Of a DNA stretch of 64,000 nucleotides, positions 53,320 to 63,559 are shown piece by piece (position 1 is the first letter of the stretch; the number at the start of each line of letters is the position of its first letter). This stretch comes from Dryocosmus kuriphilus (lineage: Eukaryota; Arthropoda; Insecta; Hymenoptera; Cynipidae), in the NCBI GenBank assembly GCA_038277395.1, contig CM076190.1, positions 237,825,177 through 237,889,176 on the forward strand. The letters are read 5' to 3'. The notes under the pieces are model-generated. The model saw only the letters and a program-made list of their open reading frames with translations, searched no databases and was not told the DNA's origin. Both the position numbers and the translations under genes were made by a program.

Positions 53320-54210
53320 TCCAACAATATTAATTTTTTTAAATTTGAGATTTTCAAATTGAAAAAAAGATTTGGAAGTCTGTTTGCCAGAAAATGATAT
53401 TTTTTTTGATCTTCTAAAATATCAGATTTTTCTTAATGATAAATTTTTGAATAACGATAGATAACATGAAAACAAGCTTTCTAAATTGATTGAAAAGAAA
53501 GCTAATGTTCAAGAATGAAATTCAAATTTGCGCAAGATTTTTGAAGAAGGAGAGAAGGATCCTTGGTTTGTGAATTTGACAGGTGTTCAGATTCCTGACT
53601 CAGTGCATGGTATTTTGAGATTAGGTAGAGGCTTCAGCAACTGTGCAACTAAAGGTAAGTCAAAGAAAATGATAGAAATTTTTACAGACTTTAAAGCGGG
53701 CATGCACTGGAAAATACCTGGAGATACTCAGGCCAGAGAAGTTTCTGAGACGCAGGCTCTCAGGTAGCAGTTTTTAAAGTTTCAGGTAGGGCTTTTAAAT
53801 GTCCTGAAGGCTCGTAAATCCCAAATCTCTTAGACCTCAGACTATCTCTAGAGACGAAATCATTCAAATAGAGCCTGAAGAAAGCCTGAAACCGTCCTGA
53901 GAACACGCCTGAGAATATCCTGAGATTTTCTATCGGCAGGGATCCTTCAAGATTAATTATTTCGACCATTAGAACTCCCACTATATTTTTTAAACAAATT
54001 CTCAATTTGATTATCAAAGACTCCGTTGAGTTGTTACATTATAACATAAAAAATAGTTGGGATTCTCAAAAATTTATAACACAAGAAAAGGCTCTGGATG
54101 ACTGTGCCGTGATTTCTTTGGATGTTGTGGCAATATTACCAAATATTCCTTTGGATTTAGTTAAATTTTCTATTGTCAATAGGCGGGATAAGATTAGAGT
54201 ACGCACTCGA
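53320..54210 (+). pseudogene. Penelope-like element, plus copy, split by a MITE
   Basis: N-terminal part: WFVNLTGVQIPDSVHGILRL and MIEIFTDFKA (53555-53700), a start region typical of the family. The MITE follows (53703-53941), then RLIISTIRTPTIFFKQ, IIKDSVELLHYNIKNSWDSQ and AVISLDVVAILPNIPLDL (catalytic D region, ~54110). These match the minus copy over ~70 residues. Part of the N-terminal domain (the GLRKIYKG region) is missing where the MITE sits. Truncated after IRVRTRL. Confidence 0.75.
53703..53941 (+). mobile_element. Second copy of the CCCTRCCGATAGAAA MITE
   Basis: Matches 573-825 in the opposite orientation, from CACTGGAAAATACCTGGAG to TTTTCTATCGGCAGGG. The first ~17 bases of the other end, including its TIR, are missing. 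Confidence 0.75.
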
Positions 54211-54599
54211 TTGTATTGTATCGATTTTCGAATCGATAACAAGACAAGATTATTTTATATACTCCAATTCAATATCTAAAAAGATCAACGTCTCATAGTT
54301 AGAGAACGACATCAAAATAGTATACCGTAGTTGAGAATCAAGTATCATTGGTATGTCGATGATAACTTTTTAAGACTCAAGCGTTTCTTGAATATCTTAT
54401 TTTTCTAAAATATTCGTCTCACGGAGTGAGTTTCTTATTTTAATTTCTAGTGAGATAATTTTATTTTGACTGTACCTTGTAGCCACTTATAAAAAATAAT
54501 ATTGAGGAACAGAGAGATTATTCATATATACTATAATGTCTCTTTTTCCTTTTTTTCAATTTAATACCACTATTTCACTTTTTAATATTTTTAACCCTT
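54211..54599. other. AT-rich stretch, no gene
   Basis: Nothing recognised. Confidence 0.3.
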
Positions 54600-55500
54600 A
54601 CCTGAAGGGCGCCCGGTATTTTATTACAAAAATTACCAAAATGTATCACAAAATCTTAACCGCCGATAGTGCCCCGCGCTCAGAATCGCGGGAGAGGAGA
54701 GTGGTAAGGAGCAACGCGGTGAACGGGCGAATTACCAGACACTTCCACTTAACGCAAAGAACTTTTTTATTGCAAAGTATACCCCACATATGCCCGGAAA
54801 TAACGCGGTACAATCTATGGAACCCCAGATTCGATGTAACATTAAAACACCGGTGTGGTCGACTGACGCCACCCGATTACGAAGATGGATATTCCCCACC
54901 GAACATCACGAGACTTGAAAGAAAATCACAACCTAAATTCACTGAGTGAAAAATAAGCCGAGAAAGAAAAAACACTATACTGAGCGCCCATCTTAGATTA
55001 TCCGTCTTCCCCTGAGAGATACACGACCAGACATTGTTGGATTCTGTTACTGGTTTCTCAAAATTACTGCGCCAGTACGTCTGGAAATTCAACTCGTCAA
55101 GCTACTACTGACTAAAACTCACAGGCGGCTTTCCGCTGCCGTGCCTACGGAGGCAAGGACGTTACTCAACCCCAGGCGTGGTCGTCGCTAATCTAAGGAA
55201 GGTGTACAATACAGATGCGCGAGTCGCGCTACAATATTCTCCGGCCAGGGTTCGCCTGGAACGAGTGCTGCCACCCGTGTCCACCATCCTCCGAACGCCA
55301 AGCTCTCGCCTCCGCCATGTTGACTTCTCATGGTGACTATCGCCGCCTGGCGGATGTGAAGTTAGGTACGGCAGCCCCGGTGTTCTTGAATGGTCGAGAA
55401 TCACTTCCAACCACATACAACAAGGCTTAGTCCCACGATGTAATATTACCTTCTCTGTCCCATGCCTGTCCAAGGAAACAAGACCTCGGAGTTGACGTCA
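54600..55500. other. GC-richer block, possible LTR or gene fragment
   Basis: It differs from its AT-rich surroundings by many CG dinucleotides (GCGCCCGG, CGCGGGAGAGG, ACGCGGTGAACGG, CGCCGCCTGGCGG). Frames of 137 codons (54536-54949, plus) and 103 codons (55162-55473, minus) have no recognised domain. It could be a long terminal repeat with leader of an LTR element, or the 5' part of a gene. Its ends were not determined. Confidence 0.25.
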
Positions 55501-55684
55501 ATAAAGGCACATGCCTTCCTTGGAAGGTATACATGAAATTATAAAAGTTACGAACAAGAAAATTATTGAAATAATAACCGATTATTACGCACCTGGATCG
55601 TTAGCTGATTTTATTGTTCTTTGAATATTCCCCATCGTTGGTGAGTAGTACCTTGACTGGCCGTTTCTCCAATTTTAGTAACTT

Positions 55685-56017
55685 AGATCGAGTGTAATTA
55701 AGTTTAAATTGTGCGGGGCTAGATTACACCGTCACAGTACATATACTGATCGTCAAAGTGAGAGAGAAGCCACGAGATACTGTTCACTCACTCATACCAT
55801 GGCCAGTCTGACATTGGTTGGAGACTATTTACGCCGTAGCGTAATATTGCCCTCTAGAAGCCCTCCAGTCAGTCTGCGTTTGACAGTGTTTCCAGAACGT
55901 GGGATTCGTCTCACCCCAACACCTCCCCATCAGGGAGCAACACATGTAAACTTCGTATGCCCGTATATTGTCCCTGTTACGCGGCCGCTTCATAAAGCCG
56001 AAAACGCACGAATGTGA
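55685..56017 (+). other. GC-richer frame of unknown meaning
   Basis: A 102-codon frame (55709-56017) includes THTMASLTLVGDYLRRSVIL and LRLTVFPERGIRLTPTPPHQ. There is no recognised domain and no supporting splice or promoter signal. Listed because its composition resembles coding DNA more than its neighbours do. Confidence 0.2.
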
Positions 56018-56380
56018 ACGATTCTGTATATATATGTATGAATTGTTTGACGAGAGTCAACCTGTCGACGAGACGAGGCACGTTTGTGATTCTGTTTCGA
56101 TTTCAAATTTGAAAGCATTTGTTGGTTGGAGTTGATTTTTATTTACAAAAATTGACAGCTAGCAGAAAGACTTGAAATCCACATGTAATGAAGGCTTGAA
56201 ATATTTAGTGATTATGTCTTTCGTGAATTCTTATGGAATGTTTTAGACGATCCGATTCTACAGCGAATAAATTATAAGACACTGGAGGATTTTAAAGTTA
56301 AAATATATTGAATGTATATGTATGGAATCTTGAGGTTTGGTAAATATATATTACTCTCAAGTTGTTTCATTTTACGGTAG

Positions 56381-56757
56381 TTTTAAAACTATTTATCGCG
56401 GAAAATGCTTAAAATAATGGCTAGGCTTTTTATTTTGAGCTATCAAATATGAGTTCCCATCTTTGGAAAAATCTTATATTTAACTCACCTTTTCCGGTCA
56501 TCCTGGAAAATGGGATGAGTGTGAATTAGTGTATATTCATAAACCTTTATTCCTTGCTTTTATTTTAAAAAGTGGGAAAATTATCCTGGAAAAGGGGATT
56601 AGTGTGCATTAATGTTTGAATATAGAAAAATAGTAAAGATCGGAAAAGGTAAGTTAAATATAAGATTTTTACAAAGGTGAGAAACCCATATTTGAAAGAT
56701 CAAAATAAAAAGCCTAGCCACTATTTTAAACATTTTTCGCGATAAATGGTTTTAAAA
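56381..56757. mobile_element. 377-bp foldback/MITE with ~117-bp inverted repeats
   Basis: TTTTAAAACTATTTATCGCG... (56381-56497) is the inverted partner of ...CGCGATAAATGGTTTTAAAA (56641-56757). Both contain AAAAAGCCTAGCC and ATATAAGATTTTT or their complements; identity is ~85% by eye. The centre holds two related CCTGGAAAA(T/A)GGG(A)T(G/T)AGTGTG phrases. Confidence 0.75.
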
Positions 56758-57890
56758 ATACTTCATTTAAGAATTATGATACTTTTTTTAAAAAGTTCCT
56801 TATTATTTTGCCAAAACGGGGGTCAAAACATGGTGAACGGCTGTCTTAAAGTCTAACCTTATTTTTAATTTATTAAATTAATCAGCATTTTTACTTTATA
56901 CTTACCTGTGATAATTACCTTTCTTTTAATTTCAATATGTTATCCAATAACCAAAAAGTTATTAACTTGACTTCACATACTTTCTTTATATACGAAAACA
57001 TGTAACACATTAATTTTTATTAAAAAAATCCTTGTAAATATGTGGCCATCTTTTTAATTTTACGATATTTTTGCATCATGTTTCACCAGGAATGAAATTA
57101 TAAAAATATCTGCATTAGTTACTAAAATGCTCTGAGAACTTAACTTTCAAATGATATCAAAAATAAAAAAGGTTAGAAATGCATGCAGTTCTTTGTTAGA
57201 TATATATATATAATAAACGTTTTCCTACACATTTCTTTAATAAAACTCCTTTCAAAACACTCTCGAAACAAAAATTTTAAAATATTTCTATTAAATGATA
57301 GGTATTAGATCTTTTGTATTAAAAGCAAATAATGGAAAAATTGTATTAATTATGGACGCTTAATTAACGTCAGTCCCTATATTACTCACGCTTGAGGATT
57401 GGGAAATAATCCTCTTTTATACACAAATTTAATATAAAAATCTTAACTGTTAATAGTATTTCCTTATCAGTGTCATGATCAGGCGTTGAGGGGGAGGGGG
57501 ACGATCGTATAATGCCCCGAATACCCGAAAATAAAAATTCTAAAATAAAAATTGTGACCGAAATGTTATATTTAAGGCTCTTTTCTACACCACCAAAGAA
57601 GTCGAGACTTTGGCGCATTTTTTTAAAGTGGTTTCCCCAGTAGGTCTAATCAACGATGTTAATAAATTCTTGTTCTTCTTCAAACAAGTAGATTCCGGAG
57701 CGTTTTCATCCCCCAGCCGGGGCATGATAAACAGGGGGATGATGACATGGCAGGCGTTAATTGCAGGATGGGGAAATGGAATTTGAGTTTTTGAAATTAA
57801 TTCCAAAAATCTTATTTCGAAAAAAAAAACCGCGCAAAACATTCACCAACATTCGAGGGTGGGTCTGAGAGAAAAATGCATGATCAAAAG
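56758..57890. other. AT-rich stretch, no gene
   Basis: Frames at 57382-57842 (minus) show no domain. (TA)n begins at 57895. Confidence 0.3.
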
Positions 57891-57894
<4 letters not shown>

Positions 57895-57931
<37 letters not shown>

Positions 57932-57966
57932 TATGTTATATTATATATATTTAATACATTATGTAC

Positions 57967-57998
<32 letters not shown>

Positions 57999-58197
57999 TT
58001 ATATATGAACAAAAATTTGTAAAATTTTAGAACTTTTAGGATTTGTAGATTTTGTAGTTTTTTGAATAATTGGAAAAATGCTGACTTTTCGAAAACAAAG
58101 AATTTCAGCCTTAGCTAATTTTCCGAATTATTCAAAAAACTACAAAATCTACAAATTCTAGAAATTATAAAATTCTACAAAGCTTTGCTCATACATA

Positions 58198-58254
<57 letters not shown>
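57895..58254. repeat. (TA)n microsatellites flanking a ~60-bp inverted repeat
   Basis: TA/TATATT runs at 57895-58008 and 58199-58254 bracket a palindrome: 58018-58077 pairs with 58119-58178 (GATTTTGTAGTTTTTTGAATAATT versus its complement). The whole could extrude as a cruciform. Confidence 0.8.
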
Positions 58255-58256
<2 letters not shown>

Positions 58257-58491
58257 GGCATTCTTTTTGGACGGGAGACCACATGCTCTCCAAAATTCAT
58301 TTGATCCCAAAAAATCGTACGATGGTGCAAATGAAAGCTTATAACCTCTATTTTTTAATGCCGAGAGGCAGATTTTCGAAATTCAAGATGCCGGATTACT
58401 ATGGCCGTAACAATGTCATGGACGTCACCACGGAAAATAAGTTTCGGTGCTTTAAAATAGGAGGGCTGTTTAAAAAATTAGGATTAAACTC

Positions 58492-58950
58492 TATTCTCAT
58501 GTATTTTGATCCGCCAAACATGAATCTGCTACTATCTTCAACCCATTGGCCAAGCGTTCGTTCCAAACCTCAAAAAACGCTCCCAAACAGCAGATTTACA
58601 TGATTCCCAATCGCAGAGGTGACAAAAAAATTAGAAACAAAATCTATTCTCATGTATTTTGATGCGCCGAATACGAATCTGCTACTATTTTCAGCCATGT
58701 GCTCGTTCCTAACCTCAAGAAACACTTCAAAACAGCAAATTGACATGATTCTCAATCGAAGAGGTGACCAAAAATTTATAAATAAAGCCTATTCTTATGT
58801 ATTTTGATCCGCCGAACATGAATCTGTATTCATTTTTGGTTTGTCAATTAGGCGTTTCTACGTAATCTCATAAAACACCCCAAAACAGGAGTTTTATACT
58901 TCAAAAATGCATAAATTTTAAAAAAGAAATGAAATGGGAGTGATCTTCTT
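58492..58950. repeat. ~150-bp tandem repeat, three copies
   Basis: ATTCTCATGTATTTTGATCC starts copies at 58492, 58646 and 58791. The unit includes AACATGAATCTGCTACTAT, a TCGTTCC box, CTCAAAAAAC, AACAGCA and TTGACATGATTCTCAATCG. A fourth copy in the same orientation lies at 61496-61640, so the glycoprotein/dsRBP cassette lies within the array. Confidence 0.85.
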
Positions 58951-58998
58951 ATGCTTTGAAACTGCATAAAATTCAGAAACAAATGACAGCGTGCGTGA

Positions 58999-60760
58999 CA
59001 TATATCTGCTGTAAATAATGTAGAAATTACATATTTAAAAGAAACTTCACGTGACCAATGCGAAGGAATGCGCAACTTTGGTACATTAAAAATGGACAAT
59101 AATATACAAATTTCGGGGTTACTAATGAATACCACTAGTTATCGTAGTGTGACCTTTGCGGGCACTGCAGAAACAAACGGGGCATGTTCAGGACAACAAT
59201 ACTCAGACCCTTGCGGTACTTGGCATAATGTAATCGTTACAGGATCACTTAACATTTTATTATGGGAAAGTTGGACAACTATTAATCTTGAAAATAATAA
59301 AATTATCTTGAATTCAGGAGTCGTTTGCCCATTTACAAGCACTTTTTGTATAGACGTAGATAAAGGTTATACATTTTGGAATTACGCAAAATCTGATGTT
59401 TGTAATTCAAATAAATATGAAATCCTATATCAAGGTTTAGCAAATAGAACATGGGAAAATAACACTGATAACTCTGAAATCATATACTCACTGACTACCC
59501 AAGGTGTAACGTTTGCTTTAGCACAAAAGTCATTGTTGCCAGAATGTAATTATATGTTAGTTCAAACAGAACACCCTAAATTATTCATTTATGAAGCAAA
59601 ACCAGGTCAATTATTCAAGGAAAGCCATGGCAAATTAATAGAAAATATGGATATCTTCACATATGTGAACTCTAAATTTGTATACGTCGAAAGGCATATT
59701 CGAACGGAAGTAATCAGACTATATAATGATATATTATATCAAAAATGCACATTGGAACAACGAGTTTTAAAAAATGCACTAATGTTAGCCACTCAAGCCC
59801 CTGATGAATTTGCATATTTTCTAAGGAAGGGTCCTGGATATATGTCAATTGTAGCGGGTGAAGTAATTCATATTATAAAATGTGTACCGATAGAGGTAAC
59901 ACTCAGACAAGATAAAGAGTGCTATTTGCAATTACCCGTCACTTATGAAAATAAAACTAAATTCTTGACCCCGCGAACCCATATTATAATCAATGCCGGA
60001 CTTCAAGTATCTTGTAAATCTTTTATCCCAACCATGTACCTTTTAGGAGAAAAATGGTATAAAATGATACCTAGTCCCATCGAAGCTATGCCACCTGAAT
60101 TAATGAAACCTACAACACGGGCAACTTGGAAATATAGGAACACTGCTGCGCTTGCAACTAGCGGTATTTACTCTCAATCAGACCTAGAAAAACTACGAGA
60201 ACACATAATGTTTCCTGCGGAGAAACCAATGATTTTAAACTCCTTAGCTCGAGGGGTGGTCGGTCAACCAGTAGCTCACCGAGGAATATCTTTATTAAAT
60301 ACTTTAGATGAAGAAACAATAAATAAAATAGCAAAATCTGCATGGGGGAAATTTTGGACGATCTTCACTAACTTTGGAACAGCTAGTGCTGGTTTTATTG
60401 GAATAATAATAATATTTCGCATGATTAAATTAATTGCCGATACAATAATACATGGTTATGCATTACATCCTGTTTTTTGGCTGGTCAATACATTTATTAG
60501 GAGCAATTTGGGACTCCGTAACAAATCTTTTATTGCATTTAGGACGAAATCAAAACCAACGCACGAACCCGGAAGAACAAGATATTCCCCAGAATACAGC
60601 GGATATACCTGGCAAGGATTCACCCCAAAAACCACTAACAAATATTATTGCACAAGGTAATAATTCACCTAATACAGATTCAGAATTATATCCAACTTCA
60701 CAACTAAACCAACTCTCAACAAATCCTAGACATCCTCAAGACTTTTCTTTACGTTTATAA
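58999..60760 (+). pseudogene. Chuvirus-like envelope glycoprotein (endogenous), late frameshift
   Basis: The longest open frame here (first ATG 59068, frame open from 58999 to 60660) encodes a Cys-rich ectodomain with N-glycosylation sites (NTTS, NRTW, NNTD). It contains SDPCGTWHNVIVTG, GVVCPFTSTFCID, LLPECNYMLVQTE, an ectodomain stem, and GTASAGFIGIIIIFRMIK as the transmembrane segment near residue 445. Glycoproteins of chuviruses (Jingchuvirales) show this layout and are often endogenised in arthropods; they mediate membrane fusion on entry. Near 60455 the frame is lost: a different frame (60452-60760) carries the hydrophobic and cytoplasmic end typical of the family. The N-terminus, with a signal peptide, appears truncated. 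The assignment is from pattern recognition; a BEL/Pao or errantivirus-type Env is the main alternative. Confidence 0.6.
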
Positions 60761-60763
60761 AAA

Positions 60764-61480
60764 ATGGATAAGTCATTACAAAAACCCTTTACCTCACTTC
60801 TTCAAGAACTTATCACAATTCAAGGGAAGAAAATGCCCATATTTAATATGCAAATTCAATAAGATATCGAAGAAAAATTTGTTTTCTCCGTCACAATAAA
60901 ATCTGACGAGTTCATCATAACATGCTCTAGTAATGGTGAGGAATTAGCTAAACAAAATGTTGCCCGAAATCTTTACTGTGAATTATTAAAGAAGATTAAT
61001 CCAATCGGATTTACAACTATACATCCAATCAAATTATCACTAATAATTTTAGAATTAAAAAAGATATGTGAAAAAAATTTACTTCCACCCCCTTTTTTTA
61101 ATACAATTCAAATTCACGGTGAACCTACCGAACTTTTGAGTTATCTAGTTGTTTGTAAAGTAGGGGATATAAAATGGTTATCATTAGGAGCTATAGAAAC
61201 CCTAGCAAAAACCAGAGCGGCCCTCAAAGTTTACCATACTTTAAATAATATTAATTGGTCAATGATTAACGCGAATTTAGAAATATCATTTAAGGAATTA
61301 AATGTTACAGCTAGTAATATGCAAAGAATAGTAGTGATTAATACTCAAAAAGAAACTGTCAAGCCACAAGAACAAAAAAAGGAATTAAACAAAAAAAAGA
61401 AACTGAAATCCGATTCAGAAGAAGAATACGTAGAAATGAAAAGCTTTCAACAAAACAACCCATCTCCCCTTAAATTATAA
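60764..61480 (+). pseudogene. Protein with two dsRNA-binding motifs, one in-frame stop
   Basis: 239 codons starting 3 bp after the end of the glycoprotein's second frame. First motif (residues 8-75): PFTSLLQELITIQ (helix 1), MPIFNMQI and FVFSVTIKSDEFIIT (strands), SSNGEELAKQNVARNLYCEL (helix 2, with the AK..AA-like pattern). Second motif (about 95-165): SYLVVCKVGDIKWLSLGA and ETLAKTRAALKVYHTL. A Lys/Glu-rich tail follows. The TAA at 60860-60862 (codon 33) is the only break. Proteins of this build bind double-stranded RNA; in viruses some suppress RNA interference. Function here is inference, and no catalytic domain is seen. Staufen/Loquacious-like host origin is possible. Confidence 0.6.
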
Positions 61481-61495
61481 TTAGAAAGAAACTTT

Positions 61496-61640
61496 ATTCT
61501 CATGTATTTTGATCCGCCGAACACGAATCTGCTACTATTTTCAGCCAAGTGTTCGTTCCTAACTTCAAAAAACACTCCGAAACAGCAGATTGACATGATT
61601 CTCAAGCGCAGACGTAGTAAAGGAATTAGGAAGTAGCTCG
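61496..61640. repeat. Fourth copy of the ~150-bp tandem repeat
   Basis: Starts ATTCTCATGTATTTTGATCC, directly after TTAGAAAGAAACTTT, matching the TTAGAAACAAAATCT that precedes copy 2. The right boundary of the glycoprotein/dsRBP cassette is therefore at about 61480. Confidence 0.85.
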
Positions 61641-61679
61641 TTTGTAAGCATTTTAAAGCAGAAATGTTAAACGCATTTC

Positions 61680-63545
61680 CTATCTTGTCTTGTAAATGAG
61701 TTTCGTACCAGTAGTAGCATTAGGGCAGCTTTTGATTAATAGTTCATGTTTTTTATTTGGCGCGAAGCTATGACTCTTTTGTATTTGTGGGATTGTTGGA
61801 GCCTCGTTAAATCTTTTATTAAGCGTTCGAGTAATCTTATCATGTTTTATTTTGCTGTAATAAAATACTTCAATTGTTTTGAAATGATTCTGACCCCATT
61901 TCAGAAGTTTTTCAGGAGATAGAATAGCATCAGCTGGTTTACATAAGAGCCTACTTCTTGTAGCTTCCCTCTTGCATAAGGCTCCAATTCCATCAGATGC
62001 TCCTTTGCTGTGAGCATTTGCGTGACAGTGCCATTCAGCGTGTACCCCAAAGTCTATTTCATGGTTGATGAGGTTAATCATTTGGAATTTATTTTTGAAG
62101 TGCTGTTTAGCAGCGTCAGTGAAATAAATGATTTTCTTTGCGCGCAGAGTTTGTTTTATATGTGGAATTAGGATTTTCTGCACTGTATAAACAGCTGCTG
62201 TATCATTTTTTGTGATGTCGATAAAAAAACTAGAGATTTGTGTCAAATTACTGAATTTTTTTTATAGTAATAAACTACAGGAAAGACAGTACATTGAGTA
62301 GTGTTGAAGTGAAAAGCCTGTGACGCCTCCTGAACGGAGTATTTGTAATTTTCAGAGAAGTCCAACAAAGCTAGTACTTCACCTTCATCAAGTTTTTTTT
62401 TTTTATTTTCAAAATACTGGGACTGTTGTTTTGCTACGAAGCTATGAAGCTTTAAAAGAACTAATTGATAGCTTAATTCACCGATAAAATCATTTGTAGA
62501 TAGGATTTGCGTTAGCAAAGTCGATCGATCTGTCCCAGTCCAGGCACTAAATTGCACTTGATAAATAGCATTCTCTTTCATTAATTGTTGTAGGAATTGC
62601 AATAAACTTGCAATACTTGGACATTTGCTACATTCGCCTAAACAACACTGATCGCTGGAATACTCACAAGTAATTTCCTGTAGACAATCTTTATAGTCAT
62701 TAATTGGATTTTTGGAATCTTTAGTGGGCTTTTTTATATTAATAGCATCCAATAACAATTTACAATTCTGATGAATCGTGCAAACACAAACGGAATGTCT
62801 TCCACTGGAACCTGCAAGAACACAATGTTTTGGACGAGGCTGAGCGAATTTGCTAAATCTCACAGAAGAATCTACTTGATTTTCTTTGTGTGTTACATAA
62901 AGTTTTCTCAAATCCACTAAGAAGAGGTGTATCTGAATCAAGCAACGACCTTCCATGCTTTTCATCGAAACAACATCTTTTTTGCCAGGCATTAGTCTGC
63001 CATTCGCATCATCTTCGTAGAAATCAATAACTTTTTTGACAGTATCTTCGGGCAATTCTCGATCTGATTTCGCAGTAGTAGTACCTTAAATACAACTTAA
63101 AGCTCTAAGTTCTTTAGATTTTTAAGCTAGCTGCCAACTGTATCTAAATTCACTTCCAACTTTATTCACAGACCATGATTTTGGAGCAGTTGTCAAGATA
63201 CTCAACTTTTGTGGATCTTTAGTCGATAAGCTTGAAAATTTTTCTTTTAATCCATTTAGCTTTTCTTCCAGTTCCATTTCCCTGTTTGACCAAACAACGT
63301 CAGTCTCAATTAAAAGTGTTTGAGCAACATCAGGATTAGAAGAATCAATATCCACATTAATTTAAGGATTCATATCAAAATCGCTATGCCTATCGTCCGG
63401 TATATTTTGAAATGAATCAGAATCTACACTCGTAATACCGTTGTTACTACGGTGCCTACATTCCTAACAAATTTTAGCACTTGGAGGAAAAGAAGGGAAC
63501 TTTCGTTTCAGAGGCTTAGAGAGATACCTCAAATCTTTCCCCTTA
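61680..63545 (-). pseudogene. Uncharacterised transposon-associated protein (RNase H-like?), broken
   Basis: Minus strand, about 600 codons in several pieces. N-terminal piece (63360-63545): YLSKPLKRKFPSFPPSAKIC. Next (63122-63355): MELEEKLNGLKEKFSSL and ILTTAPKSWSVNK. Next (62243-63055): MPGKKDVVSMKS, CVLAGSSGRHSVCVCTIHQN and ALLDFSENYKYSVQEASQAF. Last (61680-62246): IIYFTDAAKQHFKNKFQMIN, EWHCHANAHSKGASDGIGAL. I recall this family as many-copy unnamed proteins in aphids, cnidarians and other animals. The DFSENY, YFTDAA and HSKGxSDG blocks could be a DDE-type catalytic core, but this is inference. Two stops and one frameshift (ATGA overlap at 62243-62246). Confidence 0.6.
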
Positions 63546-63559
63546 CGACCATCTACGCC

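Noticed and set aside
58253..58807. Proteins with ILMYFDPPNMNLLL repeats
   Set aside because: Frames through the ~150-bp tandem repeat; no independent evidence of coding.
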